From positions 14,458,414-14,522,413 of the forward strand of contig CM119265.1 in the NCBI GenBank assembly GCA_051294375.1: a stretch of DNA of 64,000 nt, read 5' to 3'. The notes under the pieces are model-generated. The model saw only the letters and a program-made list of their open reading frames with translations. It ran no database searches and had not been told where the DNA came from. The DNA comes from Paraspadella gotoi. Taxonomy: Eukaryota; Chaetognatha. A program made the translations under genes and the position numbers. Positions 12,701 to 22,787 of the stretch are shown here, one piece after another; positions within the stretch are counted from its first letter, which is position 1, and every line of letters begins with the position of its first letter.

Positions 12701-15700
12701 ATCGATCCTCCTCCCTCTTGTTTAACGTTCGGACGAAATTGCCGTTTCGTTGATCTTGGTCATAATTTCGTAGTTGTAGTTTGGTGGATCGTTAAGCTTC
12801 GCCTCGGAAGCGTGGCGGGAAGAATTTGGTAATTTGCTCGTGGGTATATGGAAAAGATTGAGATGTATGCTTTCCTATCTACGTTGGTGTATGGTTTGGA
12901 TTTTAATTTAGATAATTTCTTCTTCATTTTTTTGAATTTTGACCGGGTAGATAGCAATAGTTAAACTGTTCCACGATTTTTGACAATTTATTGTTTTGTT
13001 TTTTTGTAGTGGCGGATTTGGACAACTTCGTGGCCCAACTTGTTACCATGTTCTTTCTCATGTGTTACGCTTTCGTCAATCTCGCCTGTGCCGTTCAAAC
13101 CCTCCTGAGGTGAACTGATAAATAGCTTTCTACTGAAAGATTTACGATTTCTTTTTTATCTTTCTGTTTCTCACACAAATCATCCCCCCATGTCCGCCAA
13201 AAAAAGTTAAACTCTCTCGCTTGTTTTATGGTGGAGATAAATGGTAAAACGCTTTAAACCTCGGGTGTTTAGAGCCCGATTTAATGATATTGAGATTAAG
13301 GAAGATTTATTGTACCTTTTAAAATTAGTAAAACGAATATAGAAATTATGTATTTAAACAATGATGATTTTGGACAGTAAGGCAGGCAAATTTTTTTTGT
13401 CATCCTTTAAGACTTAGTCTAAGTTAGACGAATATTTTACATGTCTTTTAAAATCTCTTCTTTATATTGTTCATTTTTCTTCGATCTCAGATCCCCGAGT
13501 TGGCGTCCTCGTTTCCGGTTCTATCACTGGATCCTCTCCCTCTTCGGTTTGCTACTCTGCTTCACAATCATGTTCGTCTCCAACTGGATCTTCGCCATCC
13601 TCGCCATCGTCATGGCCTCTATTATCTACAAATACATTGGTTTGTTCTATGGCTCCATTATCTTATTTAGAAATTTCCGCAGATGTTGCTTAAAACCAAT
13701 GTTTTATTTTTACTAATATGCCTTCCGTGACATTCCACGCCTCCTTTTAATTTACAAAATAACAAACGATCTTTTGAATGCGAATAATACGGCAAGGATT
13801 ATAAATAAATGGAAAAAAAATATGAACAAGTATAAAGTATAACCATGACGGAAAATAAAAAAAATGAAGTAGAACTATGGCATACACGTCTTATGTTGTT
13901 TCTTGTTCGATTCTTTCATTTCCCCATTTTCTGAATTCTATGTCTCTACCTTTCTCCCGCCTTCTGACAGAATACCGCGGGGCTGAAAAGGAATGGGGCG
14001 ATGGGATCCGGGGCTTGGCATTATCCGCTGCTCGTTATTCCCTCTTGCGTCTTGAACAGGGTCCGCCACACACTAAAAACTGGCGCCCTCAGGTGAGCGT
14101 GACTCGAAAAGAAAGGGACGAAAATAATAGGAAGAGGCAGTTCCGGGGTGGGGGGGAGCGGGGTGGAGCGCAGGAGACAAAACGCGAAATTGCAAAAGTG
14201 ATGAATGGTTTTTGTCTTTATTGCAGAATTCGTGACAGCGTGGTTTGTAGCCAAAAAGATTTTAAATCCAAAGCAGAGGCCGAACTGGAGTCTTTTTTAC
14301 TCCTTTTTAGAATTTCCTACATAAAAATTTTCTAAATAAGAGTGTCAATTTTAGGATCTGACCCTTGCAAAGTAAACGTGTGTTTTTTACCTCACCCTTT
14401 CCCCGCAGCTTTTGGCGTTTTGTAAATTAAACAAAGAGTTGAAGCCTAAGTCTCTGAACGTTATTTCGTTTTGCAACCAACTGAAGGCCGGTAAGACTTG
14501 ATCGGTTTCGGGTTACTCTAGAGAATATGTCCAATAAGTTAATCACCAGCGGTCTACTTTCTTTCCTTTCAGGCAAAGGTCTCATTGTCGTTGCCTCTGT
14601 TTTGGAAGGGAAACACGTAGCGCGTTACGCCGAAGCCCAGGCGGCGAAACAAGAACTGTTAAAAGTAAGGAGATCTTGTTTATGTATATCTGTTGTGACA
14701 GAAACGAAATATTATTATTAAATGGGATTCCTTTTTTTAAAAGTTTTAGGTCATTGACTCAACATTGGTTATCTGAACAAGATGATTGGTTTGGTCTTTG
14801 TTTTTCACCCCCATCCCTCTTCTATTTTAAATTAAATTTTCAATTACAATCTCCCCCGTCGTAATCCTGTAATCTCCTTTTTAACTTTCTCTTAACCTTT
14901 TCTCCTCTCTTCGTCGCTCCCCTTTTATCATTCTCTCTTCCTTTATCTTCCTTCACATTTTATCCATCTCCCCCCTCCCCCCCTCTTTTTCTTTCTCGCA
15001 GGCGATGGAGTTAGAAAAACTAAAGGGATTCGCTGAAGTGCTTGTGTCGCAGGATATCTCTGAGGGAATCGGGGCTCTCATTCAAACGTCTGGTCTCGGG
15101 GGCCTCACGCACAACACGGGTGAGTGTAAAAAAAAAGGGATGAAGAGTGAAGAGGAGATTTGGTCATTGACTTTTTTTCGTTTCATGACTAACTCTTAGT
15201 GATTATTGGCTGGCCCTACGGTTGGCGCCAGAGCACCGAGGAGAGGTCTTGGCGGGTTTTTGTAGAAGGGATCAGATCAACCGCCACAGCTCACCACGCG
15301 CTACTCGTTCTTAAGGTAAACTTGATTAGTACAACCATTAACCAAATAAAGTCTACATTGTCTATACATTCTTTTTTTATTTTTTTATCGTCGCAATCGC
15401 TTAGCGTTTGCGACGATATTGTAACGCTTTTGTGCATAAGTGGCGTCGTCGTCGTTGTCGTCGTTCCAAATTATAGATCCCCTTTTTTATGATTAAATTT
15501 GGGTGTATGAAGCTGAAAATTTATATGCAGCTTCTCATCATCGATGTGCTTAAAATTGAGTCTGGACAGTTATTAAATATGTTTGGTTTACGTTTTATCA
15601 AAACAAACAAATTTTCTCTCTTTTATTTTCATATTTCTTTCTCTCTTTCTTTTCTCTTTTAATTAGATGTCTCATTCCCTCTCTCTTTTCCCTCGTCACT

Positions 15701-18700
15701 GATTCCTATGAGCCTGCAGCTGGCTCTGCAGGGGCTTATTCTTTTTCTCTCTTTTCTCCTGCTGCTTCTGCTGCTGCCTTTTGAGTCTGCAGCTGGCTCT
15801 GCAGTGGCTCTTTCTTTTTCTCTCTTTTCTCCTGCTGCTTCTGCCTTTTGCTTTCTTTCTTTTCTCTCTCTCTCTCTCTCTCTCTCTGCGTTTTTATTAA
15901 AAAAAAAATTGAATTAGGATTGAACTCGTAAAATTAAGCATCGCATTCGTGAATGTTATCATTTTGCTAATTTTCAGAAACTGAAACTTTAATTTTCTTC
16001 CGTACTTTATTTTTTTTTTATTGACAATCGCAAAATAAAATTTTTATTTGTTTATAATTTAATTTTCTTTTCTCAAATTTTATTTTTTTTAGTATTAAAA
16101 TTTGTCCTCAATCCAGATTTTTCTTTTGCTATTGCGACGATCCTTATGCTTTTAAGATTTTTTTTTAATGAAAAAGTTAGAAATCACTAAAAAGAGAAAC
16201 AACAAGTCGTTATAAGACTGTTACCAATATGAAATTGTGCGAGTTATTTTGTTTCGACATGAACGGCTTTACAAATATTTTTAAACGATATTTATAAATT
16301 AAAAATTCACTTCATACTTCGTTTAATAATGGTAATTTAGATTCCTGCATAAATTTTTTTTCGCCTTTTTTATCGTCGCAAACGCAAAGCGATCTCGGAA
16401 CGCGTTTGCGCATAAGTGGCNNNNNNNNNNAATTTGTCCTCAATCCTCAATGCTATTGCGACGATCCTTATGCTTTTAAGATTTTTTTTTAATGAAAAAG
16501 TTAGAAATCACTAAAAAGAGAAACAACAAGTCGTTATAAGACTGTTACCAATATGAAATTGTGCGAGTTATTTTGTTTCGACATGAACGGCTTTACAAAT
16601 ATTTTTAAACGATATTTATAAATTAAAAATTCACTTCATACTTCGTTTAATAATGGTAATTTAGATTCCTGCATAAATTTTTTTTCGCCTTTTTTATCGT
16701 CGCAAACGCAAAGCGATCTCGGAACGCGTTTGCGCATAAGTGGCGTAGTCGTCGTCGTCGGCGTTCCAACTTATCGATTGCCTTTTTGATGATTAAATTT
16801 AAGTATATGAAGCTTCGAGGTCCTTGAAATTGGGTGAGGACAGTTATTAAATATGTATTGTTTACGTTTTATAAAAACAAACAAATTTCCTCTATTTTTA
16901 TTTAGTCTCCTCTCTCTCTTTTAATTATATGCGATTTTATTCGAATACAACGAGGTTGATTCAGTACAATCATCATCAACAAACAAACAAACAAAGACAG
17001 ACTAAGTCTAAGCAAAAAACATAAAATAGAGAGAAAAAAAAACAGTTAATTAAATAAAATTAATTAATTAAAATTTAAACAATTAAAAATTGTTCTTATG
17101 TTGTAAGAAATGGAACAAGTTTCTGAAGAACAGTATTTTTCATTGTATATATCTTTGAGATAAAGGTTTTCTTACGATTATTAAAAATTGTAGATAGGTC
17201 GTGGTATCCAAACATACTCTCACACTTTCCCATCGATTATATCCATAAATCTTTCGTACACCATCATTTACAGCAACATTAAGTCTATTCATATTACGTA
17301 CAGAAAAAGTTTTTACTTCACAACCATAAAGGAGAACCGGAACACAGTTAGTATAATACAATTTCATCAATAATTCCTCTGAAGGTTTTAACAAGGCATT
17401 TATCAAACAGTTACTTGATCTAAAAAAAGATACCAATTATATGAAGCTCTCTCTCTTTTCCCCAGTCGCTGATTTCTTGGGCTCTGCAGGGGCTTTCTTT
17501 CTTTTTCTCTCTTTTCTCCTGCTGCTTCTGCTGATTTGACTGATTCGTCTGCTGATTCTCTCTCTCTTTGCGTTTTTATTACCCAAAAAAAAAAAAAAAA
17601 TTGAATTAGGATTGAACTCGTAAAATTAGGCATTGCGTTCGTGCATTTTATCATTTTGCTATCGCAACATCGGGTTTTTATTTCGTTCTTTCTTCTCATC
17701 ACTCTATTTATTTTTTTTTTCTTTCTTTTCTATTCTTTCTTTCATTTCTATTCTATTTTTCCTTTCTATTCTTTCTTTATATTTATTCTTTTTTTTTCTG
17801 TTTATAAATTTTTTTTCTTCTCAAATTTGATGTTTTTAAATCTCAAAATTTGTCAATCTAGATTTTTCTTATGCGATTGCGACGATCCTTATGCTTTTAA
17901 GATTTTTTAAAAATAGTTAGTACGAGCATTTCTAAACATTTCTCCTCTAGTTTATTTACAAAGGAATATTCGTTCTCCAACTTAGTTTTTTACTTTTCTT
18001 GTTAGGGTCTCGATTTCCCAACTAGCAAAGAACGACTTCGCGGCTATATCGACGTCTGGTGGATCGTGCACGACGGCGGAATGCTCATGCTTCTTCCCTT
18101 CCTGCTTAGGTCTAATGGAAGAGTTGCGGATAATTTTTTTAGTAAGGCCTTACTTTTTAATTGAATTTCCTATAGGCAACACAAAACCTGGCAAAAATGT
18201 AAGATGCGCATTTTCACTGTGGCTCAGATCGAAGATAATTCGGTACAAATCAAAAAGGACCTCGAGACTTTCCTCTATCATCTGAGGATCGACGCCGAGG
18301 TAAGTAACTAAGCATTTTTTTAGTTTGGTCTTTTCGTAAGGTCCAACTACCTAAATTTATGAGTCAAATTGTGATTTCATCGAAGGTCTTAGTGGTTGAA
18401 ATGCCGGATGCAGCCATTAGTGCTTATACGTACGAACGTACTCTTCTCATGGAACAAAGAAATCAAATTTTGAAAGATCTGAAATTGAGCAACAAAGATC
18501 TGCAAGCTCAGGTAAAACTCAGTTCCTGTCGGGACTGAATGTTTTATCGACCCACGGTTTGTCCAAAACTTATTTTTATTTATGCATGTATCCGGAAATG
18601 TTTCTCCTTAAGATTTCTTTGACATCACCAAATTTTATTCACGCTTTCCGCTTTTTCAATCCCATATTTTTTTGGTCATCATATCTTATTTAAATCACAC

Positions 18701-21700
18701 CTGATCGATTATCTGACCACTCCTATCCCATTTCCTTTTTCATCATCGGCGGATCCCTCCGCTTCTTTCCTGCACTTTTCACACGTAAATCTTTTATTTT
18801 CGAATCGCGCTTCTCAGTTTCCTCGACTTTCGCAAGTGGAAAACGTCACGGAGGTATTTCGCGTTCACTGGCTTTGCTATCGCTATTTGTTGCTCTTTTC
18901 GCTCTGGTCCTACCTTTTGCCGCTAATTTTCTTTTCTAAAAGAATTTTACGTCGATTCTCTTTTCCATACTGCTGTATGATTTCAATTGAAATAACTCAT
19001 TTCGTATCGAAATACATTAGTCTTCATATTAAAAAATGATCTCCCCGTTTTTCTGACCGAGAATCACTGACCAAATCACTGAACCAAATTCTATATGATT
19101 TTTCATACAGCCTCCCTATGGCCATACTAATGGGACTATCGAGGCGATTTTCAATATTTTACCCCTGAGCTAAGATACAGGGCCGTTGCGGGTCACCCCA
19201 CGGGAGCAAAAAATGACCAAAAATTCCTTCTTTTAAGATATTTTTTTGTGTGATCAATTGCATTTATGTCTCAACTTTGTAGAAAAACCATTTTAAAATT
19301 AATTTTCATAATTTCAATTTATTTTTCTTCTTTTAATCTTGCTTAGTCCTTTTTAGATCTAAATTTTGCTCTCCACTCCGTTTATGATCCTGGAAAAAGA
19401 GCGAAAATTGTTTTTTTGTCATAATAAATGTACTTTTCTGAACAAGTTTCTGCAACTGAGCAGGATAAAAAAATTGAAGAATTTTTAATATTTTTTGCCG
19501 GTCTTGGCTGACCAGTGAGGGGGCCCATAGATCAAAAATTTCAAAAATTCCCTCAATAGTCCCATTTCTGTTGCGCTAAAATTAATTCATGGAAAATCTC
19601 ATCGAAGTCGGCCTAGTAGTTTGATCGGAATCGATTATCGGTTCGAAAAAAACGGGAGAGCATTTTCTAATATGAAGCCTTCTCACCATTCCAAAAACTT
19701 TAAAGCTGAAATAATTACCCCACTTTACGTTTTATATTGCATTCTCCAGTTTGTTTGCTAAAACTTTTTATTTCATTAAGTATAAATCTAACATTTAGCG
19801 TGTATTTTTTTAACTTTTTTGAAAATGTTATAAGCATCTATTTTATCCCTTTAAAATTAAGTGAACGAAGAATCTGAAAATAAATAAAACTAATGCTTTG
19901 GATAAATCGGCGAAATGTTTTATTTGAAAGAAGTCATACTTTCTCGTTCTCTCCACTTTCGCGATATTTTCCGTCACTCCCTATTGTTTCTACTGAATTG
20001 TCTCTTGTTTTTCTAGCTAACTTCTCGAATTTATTTTTCCCAACTCTTGATTCGCTAGTGATTGTCTCGAGTCTCAGTGTATTCTTTCACTCTTCTTTTA
20101 TTTCAATCCATAGCCCGTAAATCAAATGTTACTGAATGTGTTTATCATATTCGTCGATTGCTTTCATCCCCTTTTAAAAAATTTAAAACTGCTTTTTAAC
20201 CACGCTAGTACTGTTAATAAGCCTGGACAACGATATTAGAATAAGTACGCTTTCATGCGAAACTAAACTAGTAGACTAATAATTTCAATCTCTTTTAATT
20301 CAGCCTCAATGCATCCTGGATCACTCGCACCCAGTTTTCAGTTCGCCTTCCAAAGTTCGAGTTCTTCTGCATACAGTCAAGGAGGAAGAGAGTCCATCGC
20401 AAAGTGGCACGGGATCTGCAGCCTCCGGCACTCCCGCGAAAACACCCGCCACCAATCCTAATGGTATCTGGATACACCTTTTTCATTCTAATCTGTAACG
20501 AAGAATACGAAAGTTTTAATACTAATTCTAAAGCGACCTCTAAATTTGTGATCAAGTTAGTCTGCCTGTTTTCAACCTTACCTCTCAACCTCGTTCTTTT
20601 TCGTCACTCTGATTAAAAAGGCTTTTTGGATTTAATTCGGGCTAAAAGTAAAACAAAAGTACCTTCAATAATGTCTCTCCAGACTTAGCACTTGCTAAAA
20701 ATTAAACTCGAAAATAAGTTATTTTACTGTTTTTTATTTATTATTCTTTATTTTATTTATTTTTTTAAAATTTTTTTTAATTTTCTTTATTTTTTTTAAA
20801 TTTGATTTTTTTAGTATCAAAATTTGTCGTCAATCCAGATTTTTCTTATGCTATTGCGACGATCCTTATGCTTTTAAGATTTTTACATTTTTTTTACTCC
20901 ATTCTATAGCAAAGTAACTGGACTTTTATATTTTAATTTCATAAGATTAATATGTTATTTACTTTTGTAAAACAACCTTTCTTTAATGGTCATCCGATTT
21001 CCTTTTTAGTAATTTATGAGTAATTAATTTATAATAATTTTCTTTTTTTTAAATATTCAAATTCATTTACACCATTAAAATAAGAATTATCTGTGAATCC
21101 TTACGATATAAAATAATTATTCAAGACAGTCAAGAATATGCTCAGGACAGCATTTTTTCTAATTTGAAGAATTGTATAAAGAAAACTTAAGATTTACGAA
21201 TAAAAAAAAATCATTACTCAGAAATTACTCAACATTACAATAATTTCAACATAACGCATTGATTAGACCATTAGTAGGGATTTTTATAATGTAAATTTTT
21301 TTAAAAATTCAATCAAGAATTACGCCTAAAATGATCTTTTTTCGCCAATTTTGCTGTGTTCGATAAAAAATTAAACAAAGAATAGTAAATGAATTTTATA
21401 CAAAATAAAACTTGTACATAAAAAAGTCAAGTAGTTCTTTAACTAATAATATACTCGCGAACGGACACGGGGTATTTGTATTAGAAAACAATTCTTGAAA
21501 TAATATTTTTTTCGGACTAGAGCTCAAAAGCTATTTAAAAGCAAGATTTGAAAAAAACCGGATCGGCCCCTTAACAGGCGAAACTGTCCAAAACGATGAA
21601 ATGGTCATAGCTCCTCCTGATTCAGCGTCTTCGCAAAAAACTGGCGCCGAGTTATCTGTTGAGTCGACCGCACCGAAAACCGAAGGTCTATCGGCTCCAA

Positions 21701-22787
21701 TAGAAGTCAATCAGTTTACTTTTACCCCCGTTCATCAACCAAAGTCTGGTAAGTAAAGACTGTAAAAAGAATGAAAGAAAACCCCATTAACCAAAACTAA
21801 CGATGTCATCATATAGGACCGGTTTTGGACAACTCCAATCCGTCGCCCTATAAGGATGGAATCGACCCTTTGAGCGAGAGACTTAAAGCGATTACACCCA
21901 ACACCACCAATATTCGGAGAATGCATGACGCAGTGCGCTTAAACGAGGTGAGAACGCTTGGTAGAATCATAGTGCAGTTCGTTTCGAAAAATATAATTGA
22001 ATTACATATTCTTTAATCCATTACGTTTTTTCTCTCTTCAGAATTTCATAAAATTTAATATTTTTTTTATTTGTATATTTTTTTGGAGCATTTTTAAAGA
22101 ATTTCGACTCATCTTGCTTATTAAATTTTTTTTCTGAATATTACTATTGTATTTTAAATACTATTGTATAATTTTCCATCTTTTTTTTTCATACTTGATT
22201 CGATCAGTTGCGGTTAATTTTGAAATTTCAAACGTATACTGTTTGAAAGCTGATTGGAACCTTTATTGCCTCAACGAGTGTCGACCCATTTGGCTCCAAC
22301 GCTTGCCGGCTAAAAACTCGCCGTTTGAGTTAATCGAATTCCGCCCGTTTTTCTTCCCCGAGGTCGAGGTCGCGCGACCTCGCCAGCCGAGAAACAGATA
22401 GCAGCGAGGGCTCTTGGGAGGTGGGGTGGAGCTCGGGAGGATTAGCGGGGACGTCCCGTGGGGAGGGATTTGTCTTTGACGCTTCCGTTTGAAAAAAAAA
22501 AATTTAGATCTGCCTTTTCTCCGACTTAATTCATCACTATGTATATGAATGGTTCTACGCTTTTGCGCACCTCGGGAACAGAACTTTTACTCTGTACTTC
22601 TGTTTTCTAGGTGGTGGTTGCCAAGTCTCACGACGCTCAGCTCGTAATACTGAACATGCCAGGCCCGCCGAAGAACAAAGCCGGCGAGGAGAACTACATG
22701 GAGTTTTTAGAAGTGCTTACGGAAGGACTGGAGCGAGTGCTTCTTGTCAGAGGGGGCGGGAGGGAAGTCATCACCATTTATTCATAA
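3755..22787 (+). CDS. KCC: K-Cl cotransporter (SLC12A4-7 / KCC family), 30 exons
   Basis: Electroneutral K+/Cl- symporter of the plasma membrane that exports chloride and regulates volume. Exons (my model, phases consistent, 3,684 nt, 1,227 aa): 3755-3839, 5147-5290, 5457-5566, 5852-5914, 6330-6446, 8589-8687, 8815-8903, 9292-9449, 10119-10239, 10434-10558, 10644-10755, 11101-11216, 11369-11463, 11550-11676, 11878-12080, 12247-12394, 13010-13109, 13491-13639, 13971-14092, 14409-14490, 14573-14664, 15002-15119, 15200-15315, 18006-18109, 18176-18299, 18386-18511, 20304-20463, 21578-21748, 21817-21947, 22611-22787. The first ~175 residues are a Pro/Ser-rich cytosolic head. The membrane core (about 195-725) includes [19 protein letters not shown] and [20 protein letters not shown]. 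The large extracellular loop keeps four Cys (about residues 381-441). The C-terminal domain carries [19 protein letters not shown] and ends [12 protein letters not shown], the KCC hallmark. An extra 36-nt in-frame exon at about 18817-18852 is possible. The intron after 9449 appears to start with GC. The WNK/SPAK site RRMHTAV reads RRMHDAV here. Residues 1016-1125 (exons 27-28) are divergent. Confidence 0.95.
3965..4590. repeat. Interspersed repeat copy A (GTCGCAA-ended, pyrimidine-rich core)
   Basis: Lies in KCC intron 1. It begins with a short hairpin (ATCGTCGCAATCGC ... GCGTTTGCGACGAT), continues through GCGCATAAGTGGCG and a TC-rich core, and ends with GCGATTGCGACGATCC followed by TTATGCTTTTAAGATTTT. 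The same ends and order recur near 15,380-16,165 and 16,690-17,910, and the 3' end alone recurs near 20,800-20,890 and 37,500. I infer a non-autonomous element family. Confidence 0.75.
4325..4450. repeat. Pyrimidine minisatellite (TTCTTTCTTTCCTTTCTATT)n
   Basis: A 20-bp unit is repeated about five times without interruption inside repeat copy A. It creates long Phe/Leu/Ser open frames on the + strand that are not genes. Confidence 0.85.
6873..6940 (-). mobile_element. tRNA-like SINE head (copy in KCC intron 5)
   Basis: Read on the minus strand the segment resembles a tRNA: an A-box-like TGGTAAAATGATAATATG, then an anticodon-arm-like CGCGACTGCGATGC, then a B-box-like AAGTTCGATCC. A pyrimidine-rich tract follows, as in the other copies near 15,908-15,975 and 17,602-17,665. 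I call it a tRNA-derived SINE head and not a functional tRNA, because arms are mismatched and copies are dispersed. Confidence 0.5.
7559..8572. repeat. Direct segmental duplication within KCC intron 5
   Basis: About 230 bp starting AACAAACTTATAAGAATGAA occurs at 7559-7898 and again at 8359-8572 with few differences, the second copy running into the 3' splice region of exon 6. The first copy carries an extra insertion (7629-7739). The duplicated unit is about 0.8 kb apart. Confidence 0.85.
7629..7739. mobile_element. 111-bp hairpin insertion with 11-bp target duplication
   Basis: The insert contains inverted arms (TTTACAAAGAATTTTGAATT at 7663 and its reverse complement ending near 7738) around an AAT-rich loop. 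It is flanked by the direct repeat AAACTATTCTT at 7618-7628 and 7740-7750. The duplicated copy of this intron segment near 8,415 lacks it and has one AAACTATTCTT, which serves as an empty-site control. Confidence 0.8.
15380..16165. repeat. Interspersed repeat copy B with tRNA-like head
   Basis: Lies in KCC intron 23. It has the same terminal hairpin (ATCGTCGCAATCGC), pyrimidine core with CTGCTGCTTCTGC blocks and closing GCGACGATCCTTATGC as copy A. On the minus strand at about 15,908-15,975 it has a tRNA-like box order ending GAGTTCAATCCT, suggesting a SINE in minus orientation. A (TC)n run sits at about 15,866-15,886. Confidence 0.7.
16421..16430. other. Assembly gap (10 N)
   Basis: Ten N. 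The ~300 bp left of the gap (from about 16,100) is repeated almost exactly to its right (16,431-16,743), so the gap probably joins two overlapping contig ends that were not merged. Confidence 0.95.
16690..17910. repeat. Interspersed repeat copy D, split by a LINE insertion
   Basis: Same family as copies A and B: start hairpin with GTCGCAAACGCAAAGCG, GCGCATAAGTGGCG, TC-rich core, tRNA-like head on the minus strand at about 17,602-17,665, and end GCGATTGCGACGATCC. The core is interrupted at 16,932-17,434 by a retroelement fragment with a 9-bp target duplication, so the repeat is older than that insertion. Confidence 0.7.
16932..17434 (-). mobile_element. 5'-truncated non-LTR retrotransposon (LINE) fragment
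   Basis: A 503-bp insertion flanked by AATTATATG at 16,923-16,931 and 17,435-17,443. The minus-strand frame at 17,140-17,436 contains [19 protein letters not shown] and [16 protein letters not shown], the typical end of a LINE reverse transcriptase (VLLYGCE block). Downstream, on its coding strand, a GTTT-type short repeat and AATAAA lead to the insertion end. Truncated and inactive. Confidence 0.75.
19105..19690. repeat. Repeat related to the element at 48,570-49,194
   Basis: Lies in KCC intron 26. It shares blocks with the IRP1-intron element: ATCGAGGCGA followed by TTCAATATTTTACCCCTGAG-like sequence, a GGGTCACCCC region, and an end near AATATGAAGCCTTCTC. The ends are less well preserved, so the limits are approximate. 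Confidence 0.5.
20790..20890. repeat. 3' end of the GTCGCAA-type repeat (partial copy)
   Basis: Lies in KCC intron 27. Only the closing part is present: AAATTTGTCGTCAATCCAG, then GCTATTGCGACGATCC, TTATGCTTTTAAGATTTTT. It matches the right ends of copies A, B and D. Confidence 0.7.

Noticed and set aside
13877-14335. 152-residue + strand open frame
   Set aside because: It is KCC exon 19 read through its donor site into the intron; the conserved part ends at 14,092.
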